Below are positions 23,309-33,770 of a stretch of 64,000 bases of DNA, piece after piece (the stretch's first letter is position 1; every line of letters starts with the position of its first letter). The stretch comes from Anagrus nilaparvatae (Eukaryota; Arthropoda; Insecta; Hymenoptera; Mymaridae). The position numbers and the translations under genes are program-made. Where the stretch lies: positions 6,409,501 to 6,473,500 of the forward strand of contig JAKSXM010000247.1 of assembly GCA_022575985.1 (NCBI GenBank), read 5' to 3'. The notes under the pieces were generated by a model. The model made no database searches. It was not told the DNA's origin and was given only the letters and a program-made list of their open reading frames with translations.

Positions 23309-23648
23309 TTAGAATAACGACTTTAATTTTTATTTGTCTTTATCCTATCGACACTAAATTCTCACTTATTAATAAAAAAATAACTTGCTCATATGACTTT
23401 AATTAAAAAAAACTAAAGAACTATTAATGATATAGAAAACAAGTTTAGTTATATAAAAAATTAACTAATTATCGCTAATAATAGAATACTAATTTCGGAG
23501 CTATAAAAATGCGCTCTTGCTGCTTTGTAGTCTAAAACGACAGTGACGATCATCGTGGGAAAAATGCTTCATGCGAGCGCCGCAAGCCACGGGCTCTTTT
23601 TTTTTTACTTTAAAACGCGGCAATATTTAAAATATATTCTGCGTTACA
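23309..23648 (-). repeat. Truncated 3' LTR of the gypsy element (copy B)
   Basis: On the minus strand the internal region ends with GGGGGAGGA (23,649-23,657), a polypurine tract, directly followed by TGTAACGCAG at 23,648, a standard LTR start. About 340 bp of this LTR remains before copy A begins. The matching sequence on the 5' side of gag lies at 50,590-50,929. Confidence 0.7.
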
Positions 23649-24059
23649 TCCTCCCCCAGAAGCCACCAGAAGACAATTATGGTATCTTCTTGATGCTGCC
23701 TCCCAATTTTCGCTAACTGGCCGAACGACGAACCGGTTGTAACGCCAACGGTCATTTTCCTTCCAGTTAGTTCTGTCTATATTTAGCTCTATGACCTGTG
23801 CACCCCATTCATCCATTTCATCTTGTAGTTTATAGAGGTCATGGAGTCTGCGTCTCTGAAAGTCGTCTGCGAAGATATTTTGCAAGACTTGTTCTTGACT
23901 TAATGGTTCATGGCTATAAGGGGCTTCTTCAACGGCCATTCCTTGTTGTTCTAGTGGTAGAATAATTGGGGCCTCTTCTACGGCCCTTTCATGTTGAATA
24001 TCTATTTCTAGCATAATAGGGGCCTCTTCTATGGTCCTATTATTATTTTCGATGGTCAT
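23610..24059 (-). CDS. Unknown 3' open frame of the gypsy element
   Basis: A 149-codon frame lies between the integrase tail and the LTR. The first half contains three spaced EEAPI/EEAPY repeats. The second half is charged and tryptophan-rich, with a DRWRYNRF motif and a likely helical RRRLHDLYKLQDEMDEW stretch. The codons around LLVASGGG overlap the polypurine tract, and the last ~13 codons lie in the LTR. It is either a separate third frame or the end of the polyprotein after a frameshift near 24,060-24,290. There is no signal peptide or membrane segment, so it is not envelope-like. Confidence 0.5.
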   Translation of the reverse strand: MTIENNNRTIEEAPIMLEIDIQHERAVEEAPIILPLEQQGMAVEEAPYSHEPLSQEQVLQNIFADDFQRRRLHDLYKLQDEMDEWGAQVIELNIDRTNWKENDRWRYNRFVVRPVSENWEAASRRYHNCLLVASGGGCNAEYILNIAAF

Positions 24060-24288
24060 AATTGCCGGTTGGTTAATTTTTCTTGGGGTTAGCCTTCCCC
24101 ACTGCTGAAACCTTATGGTGTTTTCATAGAATCGGTGTGAAAAATTTTGGTCTTGTAGGAGAACCCCCCCTCTTTATTTTTGTTTCTATTTTGAAGTCTT
24201 CTTCTTCTTTCTTCTGATGAGTCTGTTGCTTGACTAACCGGGCCCTGGTAGTCTTGCTGATCATCTTAAGTTGGAAGTATTGCAGTTT

Positions 24289-25514
24289 CTATTTTTCGCG
24301 GTCTCCCACGACCCCTTTTTTCGTGAAGACTTTCAGAGCTAATGCCCTTTTCGGCGTTTTTAGTTGGCCAATATCTTCATTGTTACTTATGGGTCTTGAT
24401 TGACTACTACTTTCTGGTAATTTTTGAGGCGCTAGAGTTGTTTTTCTAGTGGGTCCCCTTGTTTTCTTTTTAGGACGGCCTCGACTGCGTTTTGACTCGA
24501 TAGCTGTAGGTGTAACTGTTTTTTGAGGTTCTTCTGTTGATGTATCTTTTTCGTCGTCGCTATATTCTTCATGTGGAGTTAGCTGGTCGGCATTATATTC
24601 GCCTATTAAATTTTTATTTAAGTCAGATATTTCAAATCTATTTTCTGATAGTTGTTTGGTAATAATATATGCGCCTCTGCGTAATGGGGTTAGTCCGCCA
24701 ACTATATGGTCAGCAGTACTAGATTGTACGACGTTTGGTATTAATACTTTGTCGCCTACTTTAAAGTTGTGACTTGAACGGCCTTTATCGTAATTTTTAG
24801 CCTGAACTTCTGTTGACTCTTTTTGGTTGTCCTGAGCTATTTGGCGGACTTGTTGTACTTCATTTGCTTTTCTAGCGTACTCGAGGGCAGCTTTATATTC
24901 TGATGATCTTTTCAATGTTGGTGCTAGATCAGGATGACGGCCATAACAGAGATAAAACGGTGAGTAACCGGTAGTTTCATGTACTGAGGTATTATAGGTC
25001 CAGGTAATTTCGGTCAGGTCATTGTCCCATGTTCTATGATTTGGTTTAATATTAGCTATTATCATGGATTTGGCTGTTTTATTGACCCGTTCGACTGGTT
25101 CAGCTTGCTGACGTCCTGGTGGAACTTTGATGTGTATAATACCTGTTTTTTCTGTAAATTCTTGCATCATACTGTTGATATATTCTGTGCAGTTATCTGT
25201 AATTAGCTGTTCTGGAAAACCATGTCTATAGGTTACTTGATTTTTGAAATTTTTCAATATTGTTTTAGCATTCTTTGTCCTAATTGGTATTACTTCATTG
25301 TATTTAGTAAACAGATCTTAGAATACTAGTATATGGGTAAATCCATCTTTTGACCGTGGAAATGGTCCCATACAGTCTAAAGCGACTTTTTGCCATGGTG
25401 ATAAAATTGTTCTTTTTTCCATGAAACCTGCTAGTTTTTTATTTCTAGGCTTACATTGCTGACTTGTATAACAGCATCTTACATATTTTACTATGTCTTT
25501 GTGCATATTTGGCC
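24289..25514 (-). pseudogene. Gypsy integrase, frameshifted
   Basis: Two minus-strand frames (25,318-25,506 with its upstream codons, and 24,289-25,257) make up a retroviral-type integrase. The second zinc-binding CC pair is seen near 25,465. The catalytic triad is visible as ALDCMGPFPRS, LITDNCTEY and AEPVERVNKT, in the D-D-35-E pattern. A conserved YNTSVHETTGYSPF motif follows, then an FKVGDKVLIP-type C-terminal domain and a basic tail. The frame is broken between 25,257 and 25,320, where a stop follows HILVF. The N-terminal zinc finger is split by the P-element insertion, with its HHC-side half at 44,123-44,200. It cannot be expressed intact. Confidence 0.85.
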
Positions 25515-25522
25515 AAAAATAT
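25515..25522. other. 8-bp target-site duplication of P element, left
   Basis: AAAAATAT, identical to 44,110-44,117. P-family elements duplicate 8 bp on insertion. Confidence 0.9.
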
Positions 25523-25552
25523 CAAAGACACTTTATGATATAGACGTAACTA
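25523..25552. repeat. Terminal inverted repeat, left end of P element
   Basis: About 25 of the first 26 bases match the right end (44,080-44,109) in inverted orientation with one indel and one mismatch. Confidence 0.85.
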
Positions 25553-26939
25553 CAAAATCAAAATTTTAACTAATAAATAAAAAGAGAGGCAAATAAAAAC
25601 TTTTCAAGGTTTTATCGGAAATCTCTGTTTAATTATAAGATTTAAAACAAAGTGGGAGAATTTATATTTCTTTTTTTCTAAGTGTTTTATGAAAGCCTCC
25701 TTCAAAAAAAAAAAAAAAAAGAAATTTACATAAATTTAAATTTTTTGACATCTAGTTTATTACAGAAAAATAAATTTACAAAAAACAAAATAATTGTTAA
25801 TCCTTTTGAAATATTTTAATCTAGAATTCAGACTGATGAAAACAAACTTTGAATTGCAAAAATCGGCCCAGAAATAGCGAAATTGAAGAGGAAATAAAAA
25901 AAGGTTACAATTTTTAAAAGCTAAAAATTGACCTTAGTTTTAGGCCGATTTTTGTGATTCAAATTTAGTTTTAATCGGGTCAGTGAGCAGATTTTTATTA
26001 AAAGTGAAAAAATTAATTATTATCATAATTTGTATGCAACAAAAATAAGGTAAAAAATAAAAATAAACAAAAAAAAACCTTTAGGCACCCTGCTGAAACG
26101 AGAAAGTAAAGTTGAAAAAGCAATTCAAAGAAAGTAAAAAAAATTTTTTTTTATTTCTATTGTTAATTTTTTTTAAATTTTGCAAATATTAATTAAAAAA
26201 AAAAAATTTGTTATCTTAAATGGACTGTTTTTTAAACCAACTAAAATAAAGTTTGAATCATAAAAATCGGTTCAGAAAGTGAAAATTTTTTGAAAATAAG
26301 AAATAAAGCTTTTTGAATTTGTTAACCCTTAATATTGCATTAATTGCATTTTAAGATTGGTCGAAGAACAGTTAAGAACAAAAGTAAGTATTGTATAAAA
26401 TTATTACTCTACCTTATTTAAATAATATTTAAATACTTTTTAATTAGATAAAATTTTTTTAAATTAGTACTTCTAAAAAGGCTTAATTTTTATTTTTTTC
26501 GGTAAACTTAACAATGGAATTTTTTTTTTAAGTTTTTTTTTTAACTCTTACAAAAACATAAAGTTTTATGACTTTTCCAGTTACGAAACTTTCACATTGT
26601 AAAAAAAACTTATAAGTTAATTAAAAATTTTAAAAACGCACCTAAAAAGGTCCAGTTTTATGCTTGTGTAAGTAATATAATTTTTTTTATTTGGGTTTAA
26701 TTTTATAACTTTTAGATTTCTAAAATTTCAAAATTATGTGTCATATAAAAACGAATTTTACAATTTTATTACAATTTGAATCATTCTTGAGTTCTTTCTT
26801 GACAGCAGAGTAACGTCTTTTTTTCTTAATTCTTATTTAAGAAAATTTTAAAAATATAAATTTTCTGAGCCTCTTAATTACATCCTTACATTAAAAACCT
26901 TAATTAAAGTAAGAAAAAAAAAGAAAATACATACTTAAA
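25553..26939. promoter_or_regulatory. 5' non-coding region of the P element
   Basis: AT-rich DNA between the left terminus and the first coding exon. It should contain the promoter and subterminal transposase sites, but I see no distinct TATA box or repeated site. The stretch is about 1.4 kb, long for a P element. Confidence 0.4.
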
Positions 26940-27022
26940 ATGGTTTTTTGTGTAGCTTGCAATTATTCTTATACTTGTTCTCGGGATCTAAATAAAGATG
27001 AAATTTCTATACATTTTCATGG
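26940..27022 (+). CDS. P transposase exon 1 (THAP zinc finger, first half)
   Basis: The ATG at 26,940 opens MVFCVACNYS with the C-x2-C pair of a THAP (C2CH) DNA-binding finger, and the exon ends in IHFHG. The donor at 27,023 (GGTTTGTATA context) leaves two bases of a glycine codon. The acceptor at 31,187 completes it, giving an uninterrupted THAP frame into FPKDE. The precise phase match across 4.2 kb is strong evidence that this short exon is real. The THAP domain of P elements binds subterminal sites of the element. Confidence 0.85.
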
Positions 27023-27224
27023 GTTTGTATAATAAATTTATAATTTTGTAATAAATTTTTAAAATTTTTTAATTTTTTTAAATTACTTTTATTTAAACTT
27101 CAGCAGTTTTTAAAAAATAAAAAAGCTTCGAAAGTTAAATCAACTAATATATAAAATACAATTAAAATCCTATATATATTAAAATGAAATAATCGAAAAA
27201 ATTGATTATTTTTAATATTATTCA

Positions 27225-27545
27225 GCACCCATTTATGAAGAGCTGTATGGACGGAAATACATGAAAGTTGTTTCAAATTACTCTTTAAAGAAATATCCCC
27301 ATCCGATTTTTTTATTTTTAAAAAATATTCAATAGATTTTGAGATATCAATCTCAGAAGTTAGTGGTCGAAAACATAAAAAAATTTAATTTTTTTTTACT
27401 AAAACTGATTTTTCTCAGAATCTAAGGGGTTTTTCGAAATAAGCTTTAGTGCATATTATTCCTTGGAAAAAATTCTATCGATATGATTTCTTTATTTTTT
27501 TTAATTTGAGTTCTCAGTTTGGAGTTACAACGGTTTGAAGCTAAG
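27225..27545 (+). repeat. Dispersed repeat copy, homologous to 6,940-7,260
   Basis: Shares the ordered blocks described for the 6.9-kb copy, including GAAGTTAGTGGTCGAAAAC and ACTAAAACTGATTTTTCTCA. Followed, as at 6.9-7.4 kb, by CCGACAT-type blocks. Confidence 0.7.
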
Positions 27546-27719
27546 TAGTTTAAATTTAAAAACTCAAAAAGTTGTCATTTTCGCCCCTTGATAACTTAAA
27601 ATGGATTGTATCAAAATGTAAAAACCCAGTTGCATTCTATTTAGTAATAGATTTTCTAAAGGAACTTTGTTTAGTTTTTTATTTAATGCATTCATTGAAG
27701 AGAAATAGCAAAAAAACTA

Positions 27720-28090
27720 TTTAGAACCATTTTTTTTTTTTTTTATTTTCTCATAACTAGGACTGCCGGCATCTAAAAAAATTTTTTTATTTTATTTTCT
27801 TATAACTAGGACTACCGACGTCTAAAAATTTATTTTTTTTTTTATTTTTTCATAAATAGGACTGCCGACATCTAAAAAAATTTTTTTTTTTATTTTTTCA
27901 TAACTAGGACTGCCGACATCTAAAAAATTTTTTTTTTATTTTCTCATAACTAGGACTGCCGACATCTGAAAAAATTTTTTTTTATTTTCTCATAACTAGG
28001 ACTGCCGACATCTGAAAAAAATTTTTTTCTTATTTTTTCATAACTAGGACTGTCGACATCCAAATTATTTTTTTTTTATTTTTTAGACTT
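27720..28090. repeat. Seven-copy ~55-bp array (CATAACTAGGACTGCCGACAT)
   Basis: The core CATAACTAGGACTGCCGACA followed by TCTAAAAAA is separated by T-rich spacers and recurs seven times. Three more copies occur at 28,850-28,985, beyond the first part of the next array. Confidence 0.85.
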
Positions 28091-31020
28091 CAAATATTTT
28101 TATGTAATGTTAACATTGAAATATTTGTTTATAATATCGATATCAAATTCCTTATTCGATGAAATTTTTTGAATTTTTTCTGATATTATTTTTTAAAAAT
28201 ATATTTCAACATTAACATTGCATAAAAATATTTGAAATCCCAATTTTTATATGTAACAGAGCGTTATTCAAAAAAATTTAGAATGGTTTCTGCCAAAATC
28301 AATAAAAATATTTCAATGTTAACATTGCATAAAAATATTTGAAATTCCAGCATTTGTATAAATTAAGCATGACACTATTATAAAAAAATGTAAAATGACG
28401 TATAGTTTCTGCTACAGTCAATAAAAATATTTCAATGCAATCATTGCATAAAAATATTTGAAATTCCAAATTTTGTATAAATCCGGACACTATTAGAAAA
28501 AAATGTAGAATGAGATATATTTTCTGCTAACATCAATAAAATTATTTCAAAGAGGGACGTAGAGAAACTAAAATAATTGAATTCAAAAGTTCATTTAACC
28601 CAATACTTTAACCAAAAAATTTTTTTTTCTGGTCTGCGTCGAGAAAGCACGTATTTCCCGGACGCTACGCGTCCGAAAAATACTCGTTTTCTCGCCACAG
28701 ACACAGAAAAATGTTATACGAGCCTTGTCCATAAATAAGGAATGACCCAAATCGCAGTTTACCATCCTCGGCTTCGCCTTGGAAGGTAATTTACGTGCGA
28801 TTTGGGCCATTCTTTACTTTTCTGGACTCGAGCCGTAAATATACTATTATTTTCTCATAACTAGGACTGCCGACATCCAAATTATTTTTTTAAATATTTT
28901 TTCATAACTAGAACTACGGACATCTAAAATATTTTTTTAAATTTATTTTTTCATAACTAGGACTGCCGACATCCAAATGATGATTAGAAAAAAATTTTAA
29001 ATGATGTACACTTTCAGCTAAAATCAAAAAAAAAAAAAATTAAAAGCTAACATTGCATAAAAATGTTTATAATTACAAATTTTTAATAAAACAGGAGACT
29101 TTTTAAAAAAATTTAGAATGGCGTATAATTTCTGCTAAAGTCAAAAAAAAAATTTAAATGCTATCATTGAATAAAAATATTTGAAATTCCAACTTTTCTA
29201 TAAAACAGGAGACTATTAGAAAAAAATTTATAATGGCGTATAGTTTCTGCTAAAGTCAATAAAAATATTTCAATGCAGTCATTGCATAAAAATATTTCAA
29301 GTTGCAACTTTTATATAAAACAGGAAACTAATCCAAAAAAATATAAATGGCGTATAGTTTCTGCTAAAGTCAATAAAAATATGCCAATGCTATCATTGCA
29401 TAAAAATATTTAAAATTACAACTTTTAAATAAAACAGGATACTATTAGAAAAAAATTTTTAATGAAATATAGTTTCTGCTAAAGTCAATAAAAAAATTTC
29501 AATGCTCTCATTGCACAAAAATATTTAAAATTACAACTTTTAAATAAAACAGGATACTATTAGAAAAAAATTTTAAATGATGTACAGTTTCAGCTAAAAT
29601 CAAAAAAAAAAAATTAAAAGCTAACATTGCATAAAAATGTTTACAATTACAAATTTTGTATAAAACAGGAGACTATTAGAAAAAAATTTATAATGGCGTA
29701 TAATTTCTGCTAAAGTCAATAAAAAAATTTCAATGCTCTCATTGCATAAAAATATTTAAAATTACAACTTTTAAATAAATCAGGATACTATTAGAAAAAA
29801 ATTTTAAATGATATACAGTTTCAGCTAAAGTCAATAAAAAAATTTCAATGCTATCATTGCATAAAAATATTTATAATTACAACTTTTGTATAAAACAGGA
29901 GACTATTAGAAAAAATTTTAAAATGATGTACAGTTTCAGCTAAAATAAAAAAAAAAAAATTTAAATTCTGTCATTGCATAAAAATATTTGAAATTCCAAC
30001 TTTTATATAAAACAGGACACTAATAGAAAAAAATTTAGAATAGCATATAGTTTCTTCTAAAGTCAATAAAAATATTTCTATGCTATCATTGCATAAAAAC
30101 ATTTTTAATTACAACTTTTATATAAAACAGGACACTAATCGAAAAAAATTTAGAATGGCTTATAGTCTCTGCTAAAGTCAATAAAAATATTTCAATGCAA
30201 TCATTGCACAAAAATATTTTAAGTTGCAACTTTTATATAAAACAGGACGACTAATCGAAAAAAATTTAGAATGGCGTATAGTCTCTGCTAAAGTCAATAA
30301 ATATATTTCTATGCTAACATTGCATAAAAACATTTTAAATTACAATTTTTATATAAAACAGGACGACTAATCGAAAAAAATTTTGAATGGCGTATAGTTT
30401 CTGCTAAAGTCAATAAAAAATTTTCATTGCAATCATTGCATAAAAATATTTGAAATTCCAACTTTCATATAAAAGAGGACACTATTCGAAAAATATATAG
30501 AATAGCGTATAGTTTCTGCTACAATACACCTGACAATATATTTTAAAATTTTTAGATGTTTTTGAAATTGTGGACAATCAATATGAGTTTATCTTCTTAA
30601 GTTGTTAACGAAAAAAATATTAAAGAGGGGTATAATTTCTGTTTTCTGTTAAATTCAATACTAATATTTCAATGCTATCATTGCAGAAAAATATTTGAAA
30701 TTACAAGATTTCTATAAAACAGGACAATATTTGAAAACATTTAAGTTGGGTATATTTTGCTAAATTCAATACTGATATTTCAATGCTATCATTGCATAAA
30801 AACATTTGAAATTACAATTTTTCTATAAAACACGACGGAATTCAAAAACATTTAAGTTGGGTATATTTTGATAAATTCAATACTATAATATATCAATACT
30901 ATTATTGCATAAAAACGATTGAAATTACAACTTTTTTATAAAAAAGGAAACTTTTTGAAATAAAACTAAAGTGAGGTATAGTTTCTGCTAAATTAATTAC
31001 TAATATTTAAATTGCATTTA
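28090..31020. repeat. Satellite-like array, ~113-bp unit, more than 20 copies
   Basis: The unit is made of TAGTTTCTGCTAAAGTCAAT, AAAAATATTTCAATGC, ATCATTGCATAAAAATATTT, AAATTACAACTTTTATATAA, AACAGGA and ACTATTAGAAAAAAATTTAG, AATGGCGTA. Copies are best kept between 29,000 and 30,530 and degenerate after that. The array is broken by the insertion at 28,560-28,850. There is no open frame. Confidence 0.85.
28560..28850. repeat. GC-rich hairpin insertion inside the satellite
   Basis: It contains two self-complementary parts: CGGACGCTACGCGTCCG at about 28,658-28,674, and AATGACCCAAATCGCA paired with TGCGATTTGGGCCATT (28,741-28,756 and 28,796-28,812). The composition differs sharply from the array around it, so it is a small inserted element or stem-loop. 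The minus-strand frame at 28,595-28,810 is not convincing. Confidence 0.5.
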
Positions 31021-31187
31021 AATCACGTATGATTAAATTTATTATAATTAACTAAATATGATTAAAATATAAAAAAATTAATGCACAAGAGTTTTTATTT
31101 GGTTAAGCCGAGAATCGCGAGGCCAATCAGCTATTAAAATTATAATTAAAAATAAAAACCAGTTACTTATTATTTTTTTTTTTTAAG

Positions 31188-31424
31188 ATTTCCAAAAGAT
31201 GAAACTAATAAAGAAAAATGGTTGAAAGCTATTGGAATTGAAAAAGTGTCCGATAATGCAAAAATATGTAGTATGCACTTTAGTAAAGAAAATTATAAGA
31301 CATCAGTTACAGGGTTAGTGTCTACACATCTTAAGAAAACTGCAATACCAGATATTTACTTAGAAAAAGAAAATACTAATGATACTCTTAATGTAACTGA
31401 AGCTTTTCAAGAAAATTATCCTCG
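31188..31424 (+). CDS. P transposase exon 2 (THAP zinc finger, second half)
   Basis: It follows a pyrimidine-rich acceptor. FPKDETNKEKWLKAI, then the ICSMHF motif supplies the C and H of the C2CH finger, and a TAIPDIY motif corresponds to the AVPTIF box that closes a THAP domain. Conserved W and P residues are in place. The exon ends two bases into an arginine codon at a GTATTA donor, in phase with exon 3. Confidence 0.88.
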
Positions 31425-31627
31425 GTATTATAGTTTAATACTTTTTAAAATAATAACGCGTAAAAAAATAATTAATCTTATGTTTTACTAAAATATTATT
31501 TATGTTACCTCTGACAATGGAAAATAACCAAAAAAGGTCTAATGAATCCAAGCCAAGAATCATAAGGTTTAGAATATTAATTTTGTTTGCTAATTAATTA
31601 ATTAATTAATTAACTAACTATTTTTTT

Positions 31628-32669
31628 TAACCAAGTACCGCTGGCGTGGCCTAAACGTGCCACTTTATTATAATTCTGAAACTTTTTATTATTATAAGCT
31701 CTAAATTTACATCTGGGGGTTTTTGTGGTTGCTGATTTCAAAAATGACCATAAAAAAATCATACAACTTCATCTAGGGGTGGAAAATTAGGGTGAAATGG
31801 GGTGAAAAATCAATTTTTGTAAAAGGCTTTCTTTTTACATGAAAAACTGTATCGGGGGGGTTTTTTAGGCTGCTGATTCCAAATATGAGCATAAAAAATC
31901 ATAAAACTTCATCTAGGGGTGCAAAATCAGGGTGAAAAGGGGTGTAAAATCAATTTTCGTAAAAGGCTTTGTTTTTACATGAAAAACTGTATCGGGGGGT
32001 TTTTTAGGCTGCTGATTCCAAATTACCATAAAAAATCATAAAACTTCATCTAGGGGTGCAAAATCAGGGTGAAAAGGGGTGCAAAATCAATTTTCGTAAA
32101 AGGCTTTCTTTTTACATGAAAAACTGTATCGGGGGGTTTTTTAGGCTGCTGATTCCAAATGACCATAAAAAAATCATAAAACTTCATCTAGGGGTGCAAA
32201 ATCAGGGTGAAAAGGGGTGCAAAATCAATTTCCGTAAAAGGCTTTCTTTTTACATGAAAAACTGTATCGGGGGGTTTTTTAGGCTGCTGATTCCAAATGA
32301 CCATAAAAAATCATAAAACTTCATCTAGGGGTGCAAAATCAGGGTGAAAAATCAATTTTCGTAAAAGGCGTCCTTTTTACTTTAAAAACTGTATCGGGAG
32401 TATTTTTAGGCTGCTGATAAAGTGGCACGTTTTGGATGCAAAATAGGGTAAAAAAGGCATGTTTTTGAAGTTTCTACGCTTTGTACACTTTTCCTGAAGG
32501 GTTGTACACCAAAAATGACCATAAAACTGAATGGCCAATAAGATTTTGGACTAGATACCATTTTTATTTTTTTTCTTTTTATAAAAATTTAACCCGAAAA
32601 AACTTGGAAAAAATTGAAGTGCCACGTTTTGGTCACGCCTACGGTAATCAGTTAAATAATTTTTTATTT
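31628..32669. mobile_element. ~1-kb inverted-repeat element with 137-bp tandem units, in P intron 2
   Basis: Both ends carry an inverted ~38-bp match. The left end has AAGTACCGCTGGCGTGGCC then TAAACGTGCCACTT; the right end, inverted, has GATTACCGTAGGCGTGACC then AAAACGTGGCACTT. TTAA borders both. The interior is a five-copy tandem array (31,740-32,410). The 86-codon frame at 32,056-32,316 is simply two repeat units in phase, not a gene. Confidence 0.65.
31740..32410. repeat. Five-copy tandem array, ~137-bp unit
   Basis: The unit has CATAAAACTTCATCTAGGGG, TGCAAAATCAGGGTGAAAAG, GTAAAAGGCTTTCTTTTTAC, ATGAAAAACTGTATCGGGG and TTTTTTAGGCTGCTGATTCC. Copies start near 31,742, 31,889, 32,026, 32,161 and 32,299 and are very alike, so the expansion is recent. 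Confidence 0.9.
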
Positions 32670-32694
32670 TTTTAACTCTAATAAAATTTTTCAG

Positions 32695-32778
32695 CAATAT
32701 AAAACTTTCATCAGTTGACGAACCAGAATCAACCTTAACGCGGAGCTGCAAAAAAGCTTTTGAAAATGAAAATATCAG
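32695..32778 (+). CDS. P transposase exon 3
   Basis: An 84-bp exon between TTTTTCAG and GGTAATTT. It keeps phase with exons 2 and 4 and encodes a short linker (VDEPESTLTRSCKKAFENEN) between the THAP domain and the coiled coil. A diverged second copy lies at 39,975-40,042. Confidence 0.75.
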
Positions 32779-32869
32779 GTAATTTTTATATATCTGTTAC
32801 TAAATATTATTTTTTTTGCCTTTCATTTTTATAACTTGAATAATTTTTAATGATAGGATATAAAAGGTT

Positions 32870-33153
32870 AGCAAAGTGTGGTTTTATTAATAAAGTATAA
32901 AACACTTATTTATTAATTAAATAATAATAGTTTATTAAACACTCATCTAGTACTCATCAATATTAACACATCTATACAGTAATTATTACAAAAGGTGATT
33001 AATTTAAGACACAACAAAATACACGTGATACGTATTATATAACTGCCTAGGACAGACTGACTGGTGTCGCATAGAGGCGAGGACCCGCAGTCGCGCCCAA
33101 TACCCTGCAGAAAGAGAGAGAGAGAAGGAGAGCGGAGAACGATCACTCTAACA
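32870..33153 (-). repeat. Copia 3' LTR
   Basis: Minus strand: a polypurine tract (33,154-33,169, GGAGACCGGGAGGGAG) is followed by TGTTAGAGTGATC at 33,153. The LTR then has a CT-rich leader, GGCAGTTATATAATACG (TATA-like) and a late AATAAA. The far end is not sharply defined. I cannot find a matching LTR upstream of gag. Confidence 0.65.
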
Positions 33154-33251
33154 CTCCCTCCCGGTCTCCAGCGTATCCTGAACTTCTCACTTGGCACCTG
33201 AAACAAACAATCAAACAAAATTCCAAATTATAAATATATTCTCATCCACAT

Positions 33252-33743
33252 CTAATTTTCCAAGTTTAGAATCATATTAGTCAATTTATTATGTAATTCA
33301 AATGGTAATGGCTTAGTAAATATATCCGCAAGCTGTTCTTTTGAAGGAACCCATTGTATTTCAACTAAACCTGTATTAACGCAATCTTTGACATAATCTG
33401 CCTTCACTTCTATCATATGTCGCAATTTATTATTACCACTCATCTCAGTGCAGTCTATAGCAGCACTATTATCGCAGCAAAGAGTCATTGGGAGTACTAG
33501 ATCGTTTAAGATCAATTTCAACGAGTTATACAACGAAATTAAGTCTTGACATGTAATACTCATCGTAACATACTCAGCTTCACAAGTAGACAAAGAAACA
33601 TATGTTTGTTTTCTAGTTTTCCAAGCAACCGAGTCTCCAAATAATTTAATAACATATCCACATGTTGTTAATGAGCCTTTACAGTCGGCGTGACTTGCAT
33701 CTGAAAATGCTTGTATGTCATTTTCTTTTCCAGTGTATCTCAA
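33252..33743 (-). pseudogene. Copia RNase H domain, separated by an in-frame stop
   Basis: Contains AFSDASHADCKGSLTTCGY, SVAWKTRKQTYVSLSTCEAE and the CDNSAAIDCT block with the usual D-E-D pattern of copia RNase H, ending in a typical IFTKPLPF motif. It is in the same frame as the large pol ORF: only a TGA at 33,771-33,773 interrupts it, at a position where the family has a codon before the YLKGT motif. Without read-through the element lacks RNase H. Confidence 0.88.
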
Positions 33744-33770
33744 ACCTACAGTTGTAGTGCCTTTGAGATA

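Larger units (their letters stand above)
23309..25522 (-). mobile_element. Gypsy retrotransposon, 3' half (integrase to 3' LTR)
   Basis: This is the downstream half of one gypsy-group element whose upstream half is at 44,110-50,929. Coding sense is continuous across the two halves once the intervening P element and one copy of the 8-bp duplication are set aside: the zinc-binding histidine region of integrase ends at 44,117 and its WPN and CC residues begin at about 25,514. Order on the minus strand here: integrase, small 3' frame, polypurine tract, LTR. Confidence 0.8.
27023..31187 (+). other. P element intron 1, filled with satellite repeats
   Basis: It starts GTTTGT and ends in a long pyrimidine run plus AAG. 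At 4,165 bp it is far larger than P-element introns usually are. Its content is the dispersed repeat at 27,225-27,545, the CTGCCGACAT array, the ~113-bp array and one GC-rich hairpin insert, all listed separately. Confidence 0.8.

Noticed and set aside
23610..24059. Envelope gene of an errantivirus-like gypsy
   Set aside because: The frame has no signal peptide, cleavage site or membrane segment and is too short.
28090..30530. CRISPR-like regular repeat array
   Set aside because: The ~113-bp units are directly adjacent and diverged, with no unique spacers and no Cas-like genes; the context is eukaryotic.
32056..32316. 86-codon open frame with an internal protein repeat
   Set aside because: It is two 137-bp tandem units read in phase; the other units do not keep the frame.
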